Notes under the pieces: generated by a model | What the model was told of the DNA's origin: nothing | Databases searched by the model: none | Seen by the model: the letters and a program-made list of their open reading frames with translations, nothing else | In this document: positions 9,578 to 19,903 of the stretch, piece by piece | How the letters are laid out: the number at the start of each line of letters is the position of its first letter | Numbering within the stretch: position 1 is the first letter of the stretch | NCBI GenBank assembly: GCA_032433595.1 | Contig: JASWJB010000425.1 | Location: 1-30,983 of the forward strand | Direction of reading: 5' to 3' | Length of the DNA: 30,983 nt | From: Conoideocrella luteorostrata | Taxonomy: Eukaryota > Ascomycota > Sordariomycetes > Hypocreales > Clavicipitaceae | Translations under genes and position numbers: made by a program

Positions 9578-10406
9578 TCAGCATGGCCCTCCGTGTGGGC
9601 CGTAACGATTCGTTGGATCGTTGTAGGGATTCGTCTGAAAGTGGTAATTCATCGCTGTGCGATTATCGAAAGGTCCGGACTGGGTTGTGGCCAAACCTTG
9701 CCCGAGGTCATTCATCATATGCCCCGACGGTGGGTTTTGGAAAGACGCCGTCGCTGGCTGCGCGGAGAACACGGAGGGCGAGTAATGGTGATGATCTGAC
9801 GAGCCTATAGAGGAAGGAGACACTCCGATCTGCTGCTGGTGATGGCTGTATCCTGTCATGGTTGACTGTGAAGACTCCCAAGCAGACGAGTTTGTGGTTG
9901 AGCCACTTGCGATAGAAGTCTCTCTGCTGGACTGGTTGGGTGCCGCGAACTGAGCACCGGGGTCAAGGTGTGCTGGTCGTCGAGGCAGCATGAGCTGCTG
10001 TAGGGGTTGTGTGGCGGAACCTGATTCTGCGACTGGCATGTTTTGTCCTTGGCTGAACTCCGGATTATTCGCCCGCAGGTAATGGGCAATATACTCGTCC
10101 GTTGCGCCGCATTTGTGGAGGAGTTCCCTTAGTAGCCTGTTCTCTTCTGCAACTCTCCTGGCTGCCGTCTGGACCTCAGTAGAGGCTTCGACGCCTTGAA
10201 CCTCACAAGCTCGCAGGCGTTGTTCCAGATCTTGCAGGTACTCTCTTCTCCGAGCGCGGGACCTCCTCTGGTTGTCACGGATGCGAGCCAAGTTGGCTTT
10301 CTGCTGTAGGCAGCAAAGGTCGTACGGTTAGACAGTCCCCAAACGTACAGGCTTAATGCAGCATATTGTTGCCAAGTCATCAAATACTTACAGCGTCAGG
10401 AGTCAT
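9578..10406 (-). CDS. bZIP transcription factor
   Basis: Sequence-specific DNA-binding regulator acting as a dimer in the nucleus. Two exons: 10406-10392 (coding MTPDA) and 10303-9578, joined across an 88-nt intron (GTAAGT donor, CTAAC branch site), giving 246 residues. The basic region lies at about 7-25 (ARIRDNQRRSRARRR) and is followed by a heptad-like helix with hydrophobics at 28, 35, 49, 56 and 63. Measured from N16, the N-x7-R spacing fits, but the first zipper leucine sits one residue off the textbook register, as in some fungus-specific bZIPs. Residues about 90-246 are Ser/Gln/Asn/His-rich and disordered, as in an activation region. The intron acceptor is CAG-CAG, so use of the second would drop one Gln. 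The targets cannot be told from sequence. A start at 10291 would delete the first part of the basic region and is less likely. Confidence 0.93.
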
Positions 10407-11495
10407 CTGTGTGAAACGGTTCGTGGCTCTCGCAAACAGGCACGAAAACCTGCTGCGCTTGGGAGCAGGGGAGAGGAATCAAGATGGTAAAGACAGATTG
10501 TTGAGTGTGTGGAGGGAGGGTGCTGTACAGTTAAATGAACATCGTCTTGTTCTCTATGAGCATATGTCGATTCCCTGGGGTCAACAAGGACGGTCAAGTT
10601 TCAGGCAGAGGAGGAACGAAGGTGTTGTTCCAGAAGGTGGTGGACCAGCTCTAAGGTGTAGTAGCAAGCACAATGCGAGGCAGTATCATGTCTTATACTA
10701 ACCAGGGTTGCAGCGTACGCCTATCTCAACGGCTAGCGAGAAGGCAAAAATAGGTCACAAGAAACAGGACCTGGGTGTAACTGTATTAAAACCTGAGAGA
10801 TGGAAGAATACATCAGCTCAGGTTCACAGATTTAGACGAGAACTTAAAGAGGATCCTGATTCAAGGACCCAAGGACCCGAGAGACGACCGACCGTCAGTA
10901 GCGGGCTCTCAAGAAAGAAGTGACTGGGAGTACAACGGGGGCCCGAAGCTTGCGGCCGGCGACTAACAAGCGGGGAGTCTGTCGCTCGCTGGATCCCATA
11001 TTCAAACACAGAGCACGCTAGTAAGGAGAAGGATGGAGAGACAGCCGCCCCAGATGCCCAGGCCCGTATTATGATTTCACTATTACCAAGTTCTCCGTAA
11101 GGGGGGGTGCGAGGTGCGAGGGGACGCCACATGGCGGGTAGCTGGATTGTGTGGGCGTAGTGTCGAAGTTTGAAGCTTTTGCCTTCGCACAGGTAACTGG
11201 AAGCAAGACATGGCCCTGGGGGGAGAACCATGGGATGACTGGCTAGGTCCGCGGCTGTCGGGAAAGCAGAAGACACGCTCTGTGCGTGAGTAAGTTGCTC
11301 TGTAAATGGGCAGATGTTAAACTTTGTGGCCATATACCAAGAGCGCGGCGACGACTCATGGCATTGCCCGAGGCAAAGTTTCTTTTCTGTATCTTGACTG
11401 CCCACATTACATTGTACAGCAGGAATGCCTTCGCCAGCCGCGTTGCTTATACTCCGGAGAGGCCGCCGCACCCGTCATGACGTTCCTTCGAGTTC

Positions 11496-11526
11496 TTTTT
11501 TTTTTTTTTTTTGTGTGTGTGTGTGT
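11496..11526 (+). repeat. T17 followed by (GT)7
   Basis: Seventeen consecutive T then seven GT dinucleotides. This is a simple repeat, likely length-variable, in non-coding DNA. Confidence 0.95.
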
Positions 11527-12626
11527 TGTTATTGCTCCTTGTGTCCGCTGTTTGTTGGCCCGTTGGTCTACTGGTCTACTTACTTCTGGTTGTTGGTCAG
11601 GCATGCTGGCCTCGGTGCTTATCCACACCTTTCATCAAGCCACAAAGTTATAGCTATCGTAAAGTCGCACACGATAGCCTGCAACACGTACATTAGTGTC
11701 CTACGCGTAGAGAACTTCACCAGGGATGTCGGTGTGGCCAGTTTTCAGGTGTGAGTGCTACAGTTTCGGGAAGAGAAGACCAATTACCTGGAAATCCAGG
11801 ACTACAGGGACGGCACCGCCCTGCCATGGCTCCGGAACTGTCGCGATGGCACCAAGTGTTTTAGGTGATAGATAAAACTAACAGCCGACATGTTTCCGAA
11901 AAAAGCGGGCACACGCAGAAATTGTCTCAGAAACGTGTTTGCAAATGCTTGTGAACATCGTGTACGGAGCCGAACGGAGTCAATGTGCAACGGTGCCACG
12001 GCGCAACATTAATATAGACAGGGCACGCCCAGCCCAGAGCAGCGCAGGGCAACGCAGACGCAGGCGGGCATGTAGAACGTGATTAGGCAAAGAAGCGCCT
12101 CAGGGAGGCTAGAGAAAGCCACATCGTCGGGACCTTTTCTGTCCATGTTCTGCCCATGTGCTGCTGTGCCACTGTGGCACACCTGTCAGTCAATGTAGCA
12201 CCACTTAGTCATTCCCAGTAGTTATACTGCGCTTGGCCTGTTGGCTGGGCAAAATGGGCAAGCATGTGAGGTTGCGACGGTGCCATTCAGGTTTCAATTC
12301 AAACAAGAACAAAGCCGCATGGTGACAGCCACCAAACGGTTTGCTGGCGGAAATCAGACGACTTTCTTCAGCTTGCAAAATGCAATGCACAACTTGTCCG
12401 GGGGCCTTCACAAAGACGACATCAAACGTGAACGGACATGGGCGGGCAATGGGGAGCCGCAGGCCATTCATAATCCGCCGTTTCAGCCCCCTTCATTTCC
12501 CCGTCCACAACCTGTCCCTCTGGTTAACTAGTGTCGTGACAGCCATTTGATCTACCTCACCGCATGGGTTGCTTCGATCACTATGGTCTTGCTCCGTATG
12601 CTATCCGGATTCGTCTTGCCCGTGTT

Positions 12627-12635
12627 TACGGAGTA
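12627..12635 (+). repeat. TACGGAGTA element
   Basis: Exact copy, flanked by TT and CAAAG, in the long gene-free stretch; a partial GCTCCGTA lies 36 bp to its left. Confidence 0.8.
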
Positions 12636-12958
12636 CAAAGACGTTGCTTTTCCGTCAAGTCTATACAGCGCCGCCTTTGTTCCCGCTCGAGTCTGGAGGT
12701 ATCAACAGCATCAGCCTCCCTAGCTGCTTGACTGAAGAGCTCGGATGGTCGCATTCTTCGCATATGCAAAAGCAACCGTGAAATTCAATTTCGTATTACC
12801 GTGCGCATAGGTGGCCATGCCCCTCCGTCCGACAAGCTATGAGCCGCATCTGGTTCAGCTGTGAAATGTCGTCTTATCAGCGAGTTGACAAGCAGGCCCT
12901 CGGCCAACAGCCCACGCCAAAAGCGTGCCAAGTACTTTAACCTCAATTCGCCGCCTTC

Positions 12959-12967
12959 TACGGAGTA
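12959..12967 (+). repeat. TACGGAGTA element
   Basis: Exact copy followed by TTTGGG, 332 bp from the previous copy and in the same orientation. Confidence 0.8.
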
Positions 12968-13399
12968 TTTGGGCTAATAATACGTTAGTCGTTGCTGTTC
13001 GTGGGGCTAGTTGAATGTTCCACTCAGAGCCCAATATGCACACGAATTCTACAGCTTCCCCAGAAGCTTTGATGAGCCAATATGGTAGCGTCGTTGTATA
13101 TATCTTGTCCGCAAGTCCCGTACTCCTCAGCCAAACATGAAAGGCCCACTAGCAAACGAATATTCTGGGTGTCAGCCAAACTTGTACCTCAGGTACACGT
13201 AGAGCTGGCTAATTTCACACATGAAGTACCTGCTTGCTTGCTCATTAGCGTGCTGTCATCGTCTCCCCACGTCAGCCTCGATGACATTCCGGACCCAATG
13301 CCCCACGACCCAGAAAGATGGCGTGCCTGTTTCTGCCAGGAGAAACTCGGCTGACCGCCAATAGTTCGAGAGCCAGAACATACCGACCTATGCTTGGTG

Positions 13400-14700
13400 A
13401 ACGGAGAGTCGTTTGTTGACAGAGTCTAGGCGGGTTAGGGTATCTTGTAATGCCACAGCTCTCTCTTCTAGTTGCCTCCACGTTTTGGCCATCCCCTCAT
13501 GTTCATGCTAGCCTTGCAATCAGACTGCGCAGAGGTAGAAATGGTCCATAAATTCTGTGACGGACTCGGCTTTGCGGAAATGAGAACGCGATTATGGAGC
13601 TCAAACGTGTTTCGTTGATGTGGGACAGAACTGTTCCGACAGTGTGCTAACGGTCTGTCCATCTTTCAATGACATTTCCAATTTTGGAAACTCGTGGCAA
13701 TGCTATGGTTCCCATATTACCCCATAGATAGCCGTTCAACATGACTTTGAAATATTATCTCGGATGTGTACAACGCGTTGCAGGTAAACAATTCAGTCTC
13801 CGGTGGCAGACAGATTGGTGATGGCGAATCCTTACTCAGTGCTGTGATCGTCTCGTCAGGCAATGCCACCTGCGGGTTCGGCAGCAGGTGTGCAGTAGAA
13901 TACTCCTCGCTGTCTGTTGATTGCCAAGGGTGAACATCCTGCAGCCAACACTGTCGCCACACGAGATGCATCAGCCGTCCCATGCTTTCCCACTCGCGAC
14001 CATATCCTATGTTTGCCTCGATAGAGGTTTCGTTTGAGCTGTCTGGGTATGTGGCCAAACTAAAGGAATTTATTATTGTTGTCCCGATTGGAAGTACTCT
14101 GCCGTACGAGTTTCATTATCTGAATGTTGGCTTCGGGGTGGTACTCTGGGAGCCAAGTAGGAATTGATCAGAAGTTCAAGAGCACATGTGGCATGCTGTA
14201 TATGGACATGATCCAGCGATTGGCATAATATGATGTCTCCAGGGAGAGCCACGTTCAATCCTTTATTCTCATCCTTCGTATTGGGATTTAGTATAAGCCT
14301 GCATGTTGATCCGTAATTTGCGATATCTTCTACATCTCGACGCAGTAGCTGTCTACGTTCAGCACAGGTTAGCACAACCAACAAAGTAGGCAATGCATCG
14401 ATTTAGCAACGACTTCAATCATCTTGCGTATTTGGTTCTTAGTTTGCCAGCACCTCATAAAGCTCAACAATATGGTCGCTGACATTGTGTAGCTTAGGCA
14501 CGTGTCAATGGTTGTCAACCCTAGTGAGCGGGGAAATACAAAGCGACTAACCAACTGATGGTCCTGAAGAGAGTATCTTTTCATATAGAGAATCGCACCC
14601 TTTGTCACCAGTAGCCCACAGTGTTTAGTCGCAGCTACTTCATGTGCTTACCGTACACCACATAGGTAAATGGCTACGAGAAGGCGAAGTGCTCCACAGC
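13400..14700 (-). pseudogene. Broken coding fragments of one or more unrecognised genes
   Basis: Read on the minus strand, several stretches look protein-like but cannot be joined into one frame. Around 14070-14380 a 90-residue segment (with LLRRDVEDIANYGSTCRLIL) is preceded in frame by three stops within about 25 codons (TAA, TGA, TAA). A 113-residue frame follows at 13717-14058 (GYGREWESMGRLMHLVWRQC). Near 13390-13570 a helical, heptad-like segment (GMAKTWRQLEERAVALQDTL) has stops just upstream. Candidate splice signals exist at about 14656 and 14557, but no intron set I tried removes all stops. I cannot name the family. A rapidly decaying accessory gene is the best guess; an intact gene with unusual introns is the alternative. 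Confidence 0.35.
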
Positions 14701-15937
14701 TGAAGCTACCCATTCCAAACGTGGCACCTCTATACATGTGCAACGGTATATTTGGACAGTAAAATGTCCATCCAGTAGACGGGGAATAGAGATCTAAGCT
14801 AACTCACTCACATTAAGTGTTGACGAACTTAGACCACCAGCAGGACGTGAGAGCTGGTGATGTCTGATTACATATTGCTGTGAACTGATGATCAACTGCC
14901 TGGTACGAGGCACTGATATAGAGCTTGTAACATGTCTAAGACATGTGGGCACATCTCTACGATGGGCTTGTATTTTGTCGTATAATATTCCGTGTCCCGT
15001 ATGGAGTCCAAATACTGTCAAGAAAAAGCGAGTTTCGGCACTGCAACTTGTCGTAGTCCAGCCAAAGAATTGTGGAATACACTCGTGTCGCACAATTCCA
15101 TTCAAGCCAGAGAATCTGAGAGGCTGAACTGAAAATTTTCTTTGGTAGTCGGGTTTATGACTCGACGGGGAATGCTGTCTTTTCAAGTCTATATCTGTGC
15201 AAATGGAGTTGTGGTAAGAAGGGAAGGGGCGGGGGAAGAAAAAGAAAGAAAGAAGAGAAAAAGGAAAAAAATTAAAGTGACTGCTTCCGCCGAAGCACGG
15301 CGATATCAGAATTGCAAGCCAAAACTGGGTAACCAGGGTGTCGTGACTGGTGTCTTGGCTGATGAGGAGGAGTAAAGTGTTTGAGACAGCCAGATTCAGG
15401 GGGCGCAAGATTAGGTGGGCAGACGGGCTGAGGGGGAAGGAAGGAGGAGGGGGCAAACAACTGGCCTGCCGCTGCCAGATCTGCCGTGTTAGCGCCCAGG
15501 CCCCGCCAGGGTTGGCGGTCTCGGTGGTACAACGGAATACATCCGCAGCCAGCCAACACACACCCCATATGCCAACAAGACTTATTGTAAGTCGCAAGTC
15601 ACTGTACGGGGTACCCTACGAAGTCATCTCGTGTACGGAGTAATATGCAACCATGACCATGAGCATGTACGGTCCTTGTTTTGTTTTGTTTCGCTACAGC
15701 ATAGCTCGGGCCGCCGCGCTCGCCTTGTTGCTTAAACCTACGTAGGTACATAATAATTCATTGCTCCTCCTTAATCGAGGAAGCGGCTCTGACCGCAGAC
15801 ACCAGCAACTTGTCCCTAAAACCAAAGCGACTGCCATCTTGCCTCTAGATATCATTTTGAGTATTGAGTACGGAGTGCTATCGCCTACATTCGAAGTATT
15901 AACCATTCTCTGGACTTCCCTGTACAAACAGCAAACT
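14701..15937. other. Intergenic, includes cupredoxin-like gene promoter
   Basis: No convincing gene. A 267-codon frame on the minus strand (14794-15597) is open because the plus strand holds long purine runs (about 15219-15274 and 15420-15452) whose complement codes for Phe/Pro/Ser. An exact TACGGAGTA (15634) and a one-mismatch copy (15869) lie 300 and 70 bp before the cupredoxin-like start. Confidence 0.5.
15634..15642 (+). repeat. TACGGAGTA element
   Basis: Exact copy about 300 bp upstream of the cupredoxin-like start; TACGGAGTG (one mismatch) follows at 15869-15877. Confidence 0.8.
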
Positions 15938-16586
15938 ATGCCTTGCCCGAGTACATATCTCGTTGCTGCCACATTTGCAGTACTTGCATGTGCCGACACC
16001 ATCAAGATCACCGCGCAGAGCGACAACACCTTCAGTCCAAGCTCGGCTACAGCGAAGCAAGGCGATATTCTTGAGTTTCATTTCCAGTCCAAGAATCACA
16101 GCGTCGTTGCTGGCGATTACAAATACCCTTGCTCCCCAGTTCCCATTGGTAGTGGATTCTTTTCCGGCTTTCTGGATGCGGAGTCAGGAGAAGCTGTGAG
16201 CGCCTCACCTTTGAATAGAATCTGGGTAAATGGCTGACATTTGACTGCAGAGCAAGGTATTTCGCGTGACGGTATCCAACGGCGACCCATTGGTCTTTTA
16301 CTCTTCCCAGGAGGCCGAATGCCCCAAGGGCATGGTGGGCATCGTCAACGCCAACGACAAACAAACATTAGATGACTATAAAAAGAGGGCTGGTGAACTG
16401 GCCAGAGGCGTAACCCCGGGGACATCTAGCTATGGAGGAGAATTAGCAGACAACAAATCCTCTGGTAGTAAGAGCAATGACGGCGGCAAAAAAGATGAGA
16501 AGAATGACAAGAGCGCCGCCAACACTCTGCGTGCTCCATTTGCGACCATTGTGGCCATCTTGGGCGCCGTCATGATCTGCGTCTAG
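15938..16586 (+). CDS. Secreted, probably GPI-anchored cupredoxin-like protein without the usual copper ligands
   Basis: Two exons, 15938-16195 and 16251-16586, joined across a 55-nt intron (GTGAGC donor, CTGAC branch, CAG acceptor) give 197 residues; the start has A at -3. Residues 1-18 form a signal peptide. Residues about 20-120 match the plastocyanin-like fold of fungal extracellular serine-rich proteins: F-S-P, GDILEFHF, NHSV (His54), PCSP (Cys65), SGFFSGF, then ECPKGMVGIVN. In the usual pattern the second half carries Y-C and H-C, supplying Cys and His ligands to copper. Here these read Y-S (103-104) and E-C (109-110), so two ligands are missing while His54 and Met114 remain. Cys65 and Cys110 could form the structural disulfide. 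A Ser/Gly/Lys/Asp-rich stalk (about 135-177) leads to a hydrophobic tail fit for GPI-anchor addition. It sits between decayed segments and is itself intact. Confidence 0.9.
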
Positions 16587-16877
16587 ACCTTAAAGATGTT
16601 GGGTATAATGAAGTGGTAACAGAATCTATTGTATACTAAGTTTACAAAATTTGATTTGTTAATTACGATTAGTGACTCCTTGTTTCCCTTGCAATCAATG
16701 TGCTTGGATTTTACACCCGTGATAGTTGGCTACTTTATAGTCGGCCACCGACCAAACTGGCATACGCGAAATGAAGAGGTAGAATTTACAAAAATTTGTT
16801 GAACAGAGCTGTACAGCGGAGCGACAATAATTAGCTGCTGTATTCGATTGGAAACGCCTAGTTATGCCAGCCTTGGC
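16587..16877. other. 3' region of cupredoxin-like gene
   Basis: A/T-rich stretch without a gene. It should contain the 3' untranslated region; ATTGTATACTAAG followed by an A/T-rich run at 16629-16665 is a plausible polyadenylation zone. Confidence 0.4.
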
Positions 16878-18062
16878 CTAGCCATTGATCTCCTCCAGGG
16901 TAGTCTGCATTAGATAAAGGAAATGCCAAAGTAGCTGAACGGCGGGGAGTCGTAATTCGGGCGATATGACTATCATATCGCGCAGTAGGAATCGTCTCAG
17001 TGCATCAGGCCATTTCTCCGGGATCTTTTGGAACCTCTTGATGATTGGCGCCGCTATCCATATGCCTGGCTTCATTATGTGGAAGGACAAACAAAAGCTT
17101 GAATGTCACAACACCAAGAGACCAGAGATCGACAGCTGGAGTATACTTCATTGTCTTTGTGTTTCTGGTGTGCCACTTCGAATAAATCTCCGGCCCAATA
17201 TTCTGCGGAGAGTCACAGATGGTCAACAATTCAGAAGTATCCTGAGATAGTCCAACGTCTGCAAGCTTAACCCTGGATATTGCTTGGGTATCGATGCTGG
17301 GCGAGAATATTACTCGGCTGGATGTGCAGATGCACAATCGATGGCTCACTCCTGTGCAGAAGTATTAATGCCTATAAGTATTGGCAGAGGACAACCTCTC
17401 GTCAGCCGTGACATGCTCCTGGTCCTCTAACCATCTCCGAGCACATAGAGATTTCGAAACCGCCAAAGAGTTCCTCAGTAGAGCCGCACCTTGGAGGAAC
17501 TTGTTGACTCCATCGATATATGTGAGAGATGATATGTCGTGGTATAGGACAACAATCTGAAAGGAGATGTTATTACGCGCGGTGATGAGGATAGGTTCCT
17601 TCTTATGAGGGATTCTGTTGCCGCTGCTGATCCATTGGAAGTCACTTCGTGTGCTTTTCGTTGACTATTGTAAGTAACCTCGATTCCCACAAGAGAGCCC
17701 AAGTTCTTGACAGTGAGTCGTTTCTCCCTGTCGAAGGTCCGGCTGAAGTGACAACCGACATGCCTTGGATGATTAAAATAACATCGCAGCGGGGTTCGAT
17801 CCAAAGAGAAGCCTCCTGTCTGTTCATGGATTGTCGCTTAATCTGACCTGAAGACACGGAAGGTAGTCAAGGTGTGAGGCGTCTTGATTTTCTGGTGGCT
17901 CGGTTGACTCTCGCTCATGGCGGCTATAATGATCCTCTGCAGGCTGAACCCGGGTAGGAATGTAATGCGAGCTCGCCTTATTCCTCTCAGCGCTTTCTTC
18001 GTAACAAACTCATGGGAGCACAGACATGCGATGATGTCTGTGTGTCCCATGATGAAGTTCAT
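16878..18062 (-). pseudogene. Relic of an FHA-domain plus protein-kinase gene, kinase N-lobe deleted
   Basis: On the minus strand, pieces of one protein appear in the right order but in changing frames. First comes an N-terminal module (DIIACLCSHEF, KKALRGIRRA, FLPGF; about 17940-18050). Then an FHA-like core (GCHFSRTFDREKRLTVKNLG; about 17660-17790). Then a linker (HDISSLTYIDGVNKFLQGAA, EELFGGFE). Then a catalytic-loop remnant (HRSEPSIVHLHIQPSNIL; about 17300-17350), a DVG motif (about 17255), a GPE motif, helix F (DLWSLGVVTFKL; about 17107-17130) and the kinase C-lobe end (16878-17090). Known relatives are fungal FHA-kinases of about 500-600 residues. The HRD motif reads HLH, the loop Lys is Gln and DFG is DVG. 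No glycine loop or VAIK lysine fits between linker and catalytic loop, implying a deletion. At least three in-frame stops and several frame changes remain. Not functional as a kinase as it stands. Confidence 0.7.
18011..18051. repeat. Inverted repeat with 9-bp perfect core arms
   Basis: CACAGACAT (18019-18027) pairs with ATGTCTGTG (18034-18042) across 6 bases. The outer segments CATGGGA and TCCCATG pair as well after a small bulge, giving about 16 paired positions. It lies in the N-terminal part of the FHA-kinase relic. Confidence 0.7.
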
Positions 18063-19903
18063 TCACGAAGAGTAGGATGTAGGGAGGTGAGGGGGAAAGA
18101 TGAATATGACATCTTGACCACTGAGACAAGGCATACAAGTTACATAGTTATCAGCCGCTTGTGGTAGTACGGATATATAACTCATCCATATCCAATGAAT
18201 TACGTACCCCGCATTTTACACTTAACCTCTGGTGGGTAAAGGCTCCTAGTTTGTATCACGCTGGGTACAAGGATTAGACCATAATCGTTCAGTATAACAA
18301 AGAGTACTCCCTCCGTATTAATGTGCCCTCGTGTGATACTCGATCGATTTTCTAGAGAAACCACACCTATGACTTTGCCGGGCAACGCTCAATATTGACT
18401 ATGAGTGTGGCGTGGCTCTCTAGGAAATCGTGCAGCCATCCAGACCTGTTGGCTGGTATCAAATATCTCTATTAGTGGATTGTTCCCTCGGGCTATTTGT
18501 TCATCATGGGCTGTCCCTTCGCTCTGTGCTCATTTTGCGTCAAGATTGTAATACACATGTTGTTCGAGACCATCCATCAGACCGTGGTGAACGGCGTGGG
18601 ATAGACAAAGGGCTCCTAGTGGTCTTGCGCTGAATAATGGCCAAGTTTAGGTCAGAGCCGTTACTCCGCTCTTCTTTCGGACATGATGTTCCTTTCCAAA
18701 GTTGTCCGTGGAGTTTACAGACACCTGCCCATGCTCTCGTTGTTACTGCGAGAGTGGCGCCATGACCACATCTGGCATCTCCTGTCGACAGGCGCAGATA
18801 ACACCGTATCCAACTGAATGCCGTCATGTTGAGCCGTGCTCGGCTCTTTCATACGGTAGCGTCAAGTAGGTGGGCTGGAGTGCCACTGGTAACTTCCTGG
18901 CCGGACATTCAGCCCATTCAACGCTCTTGTCGGATCCATTGGTAGATGTCCCTAATCTCCTGGGGCGACTTGCCAAAGGCCAGAGAGCAACATCCCTGAA
19001 ACTGTCGCGGTACCCGGAGATACAGGATGTGAGACACGAGATAGATGTCTAGGAATGCCTTTTGGGGACACATTAGAGATTGTGTGAAAAGGCAGAGGTG
19101 AGAAGTCGGTTGATTACTCCATGATAAGAAGTATAGTAGATGAGCAGTGCGATGAGGCCAATATAAGCGGTGTTGTCAAAGTAGATTAGCGTGGAACAAG
19201 AGGGATCCGTTCTCGTTGGCCTGGATGGGTGGTCGATGCGGCTCAGGTGTCTCAAAGTATGCATGAAAATTGCCCAGACAAGGTCAGTGAATAAGAGGTG
19301 TCATATCCCACACCTTTATTTAGTGGATTATTGCCGTCCCTTTGGCTCAGCTGCGCACCCGGGTGGTGACGGATCTTATTAGTCGGGATGAACAGGACTT
19401 TGTTGTTTTGTTGACAGATCAATCGCTGGGGGCTGACAAAACGCAAGTATCGAGCCCGAAGGCACTCTCGTCCGCAGTGATTGATCCCACCAATTATTGG
19501 TGGAGCCGTGAAAAACACGCAGCTCCGGTATCTCAAGGTCGACGTCTTCGTGCAAGTGAGGCATGAAGGAGCGGCTGTCGTCATATCCCCTAGATTCCGG
19601 AATAGAGATCTCAGGCCAATTAAAAAAAATGGGTGCCTGGCTTGGCTCCAGTGTAGATGGTGTGCAGCTCCTACAAGTCGCGCGATTGGCGGAAGCGGGG
19701 GAGCCAAGAGCGCATTTTCCCTTGAATCCCACAGCCTTCTGTGACGTACTGTTCCAGAATCCTCACATTCCCGCCCACTTCTCGACCACCAAGTTCAAAG
19801 CGCCCGCACTGTGCCAAGTACTACATGGTATATGTAACACGCCCAGGAACACTTGCATGGATTGATTTTTCACCCAGCTGTCCCATTGAGCGCGGGAGCA
19901 AAG
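18063..19903. other. Gene-poor stretch before the AFG1-type gene, possibly decayed coding DNA
   Basis: No intact gene. On the minus strand some segments look protein-like between stops: a 117-codon frame at 19379-19732 (with PHLHEDVDLEIPELRVFHGS), a segment near 18920-19070 (FGKSPQEIRDIYQWIRQER) and one at 18538-18650 containing SHAVHHGLMDG. These may be further remnants of decayed genes, but none can be assigned. The last few hundred bases must include the AFG1-type promoter. Confidence 0.4.

Larger units (their letters stand above)
10407..13400. other. Long gene-free stretch upstream of the bZIP gene
   Basis: About 3 kb in which no frame shows a recognisable domain or splice pattern. The part nearest 10406 must hold the bZIP promoter and leader. 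It contains a poly-T/GT tract (11496-11526), a 7-bp inverted repeat GCTATCG/CGATAGC near 11650-11680, and exact TACGGAGTA copies at 12627 and 12959. The longest frame (10824-11471, minus) has no compositional sign of coding. Confidence 0.5.

Noticed and set aside
10403..10597. Upstream frame ending in an ATGA overlap with the bZIP start
   Set aside because: It starts with TTG and contains no ATG, so it is not a credible upstream reading frame.
10824..11471. 215-codon minus-strand frame upstream of the bZIP gene
   Set aside because: Random-looking composition, no motif; probably part of the regulatory region.
14794..15597. 267-codon minus-strand frame
   Set aside because: It is held open by purine runs on the plus strand; the translation is Phe/Pro/Ser-rich with no domain and no splice logic.
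17785..17805. GGGGTTCGATCCAA resembling a tRNA T-arm
   Set aside because: No D-arm, anticodon arm or acceptor stem pairs around it; it lies in the FHA segment of the kinase relic.
18303..18317. TACTCCCTCCGTATTA resembling a plant Stowaway-type end
   Set aside because: Single occurrence without a matching inverted end; more likely a disrupted copy of the local 9-mer.
19853..19903. Upstream in-frame extension of the AFG1-type protein
   Set aside because: The upstream frame begins with TTG, not ATG; the ATG at 19904 has A at -3 and starts a good targeting sequence.
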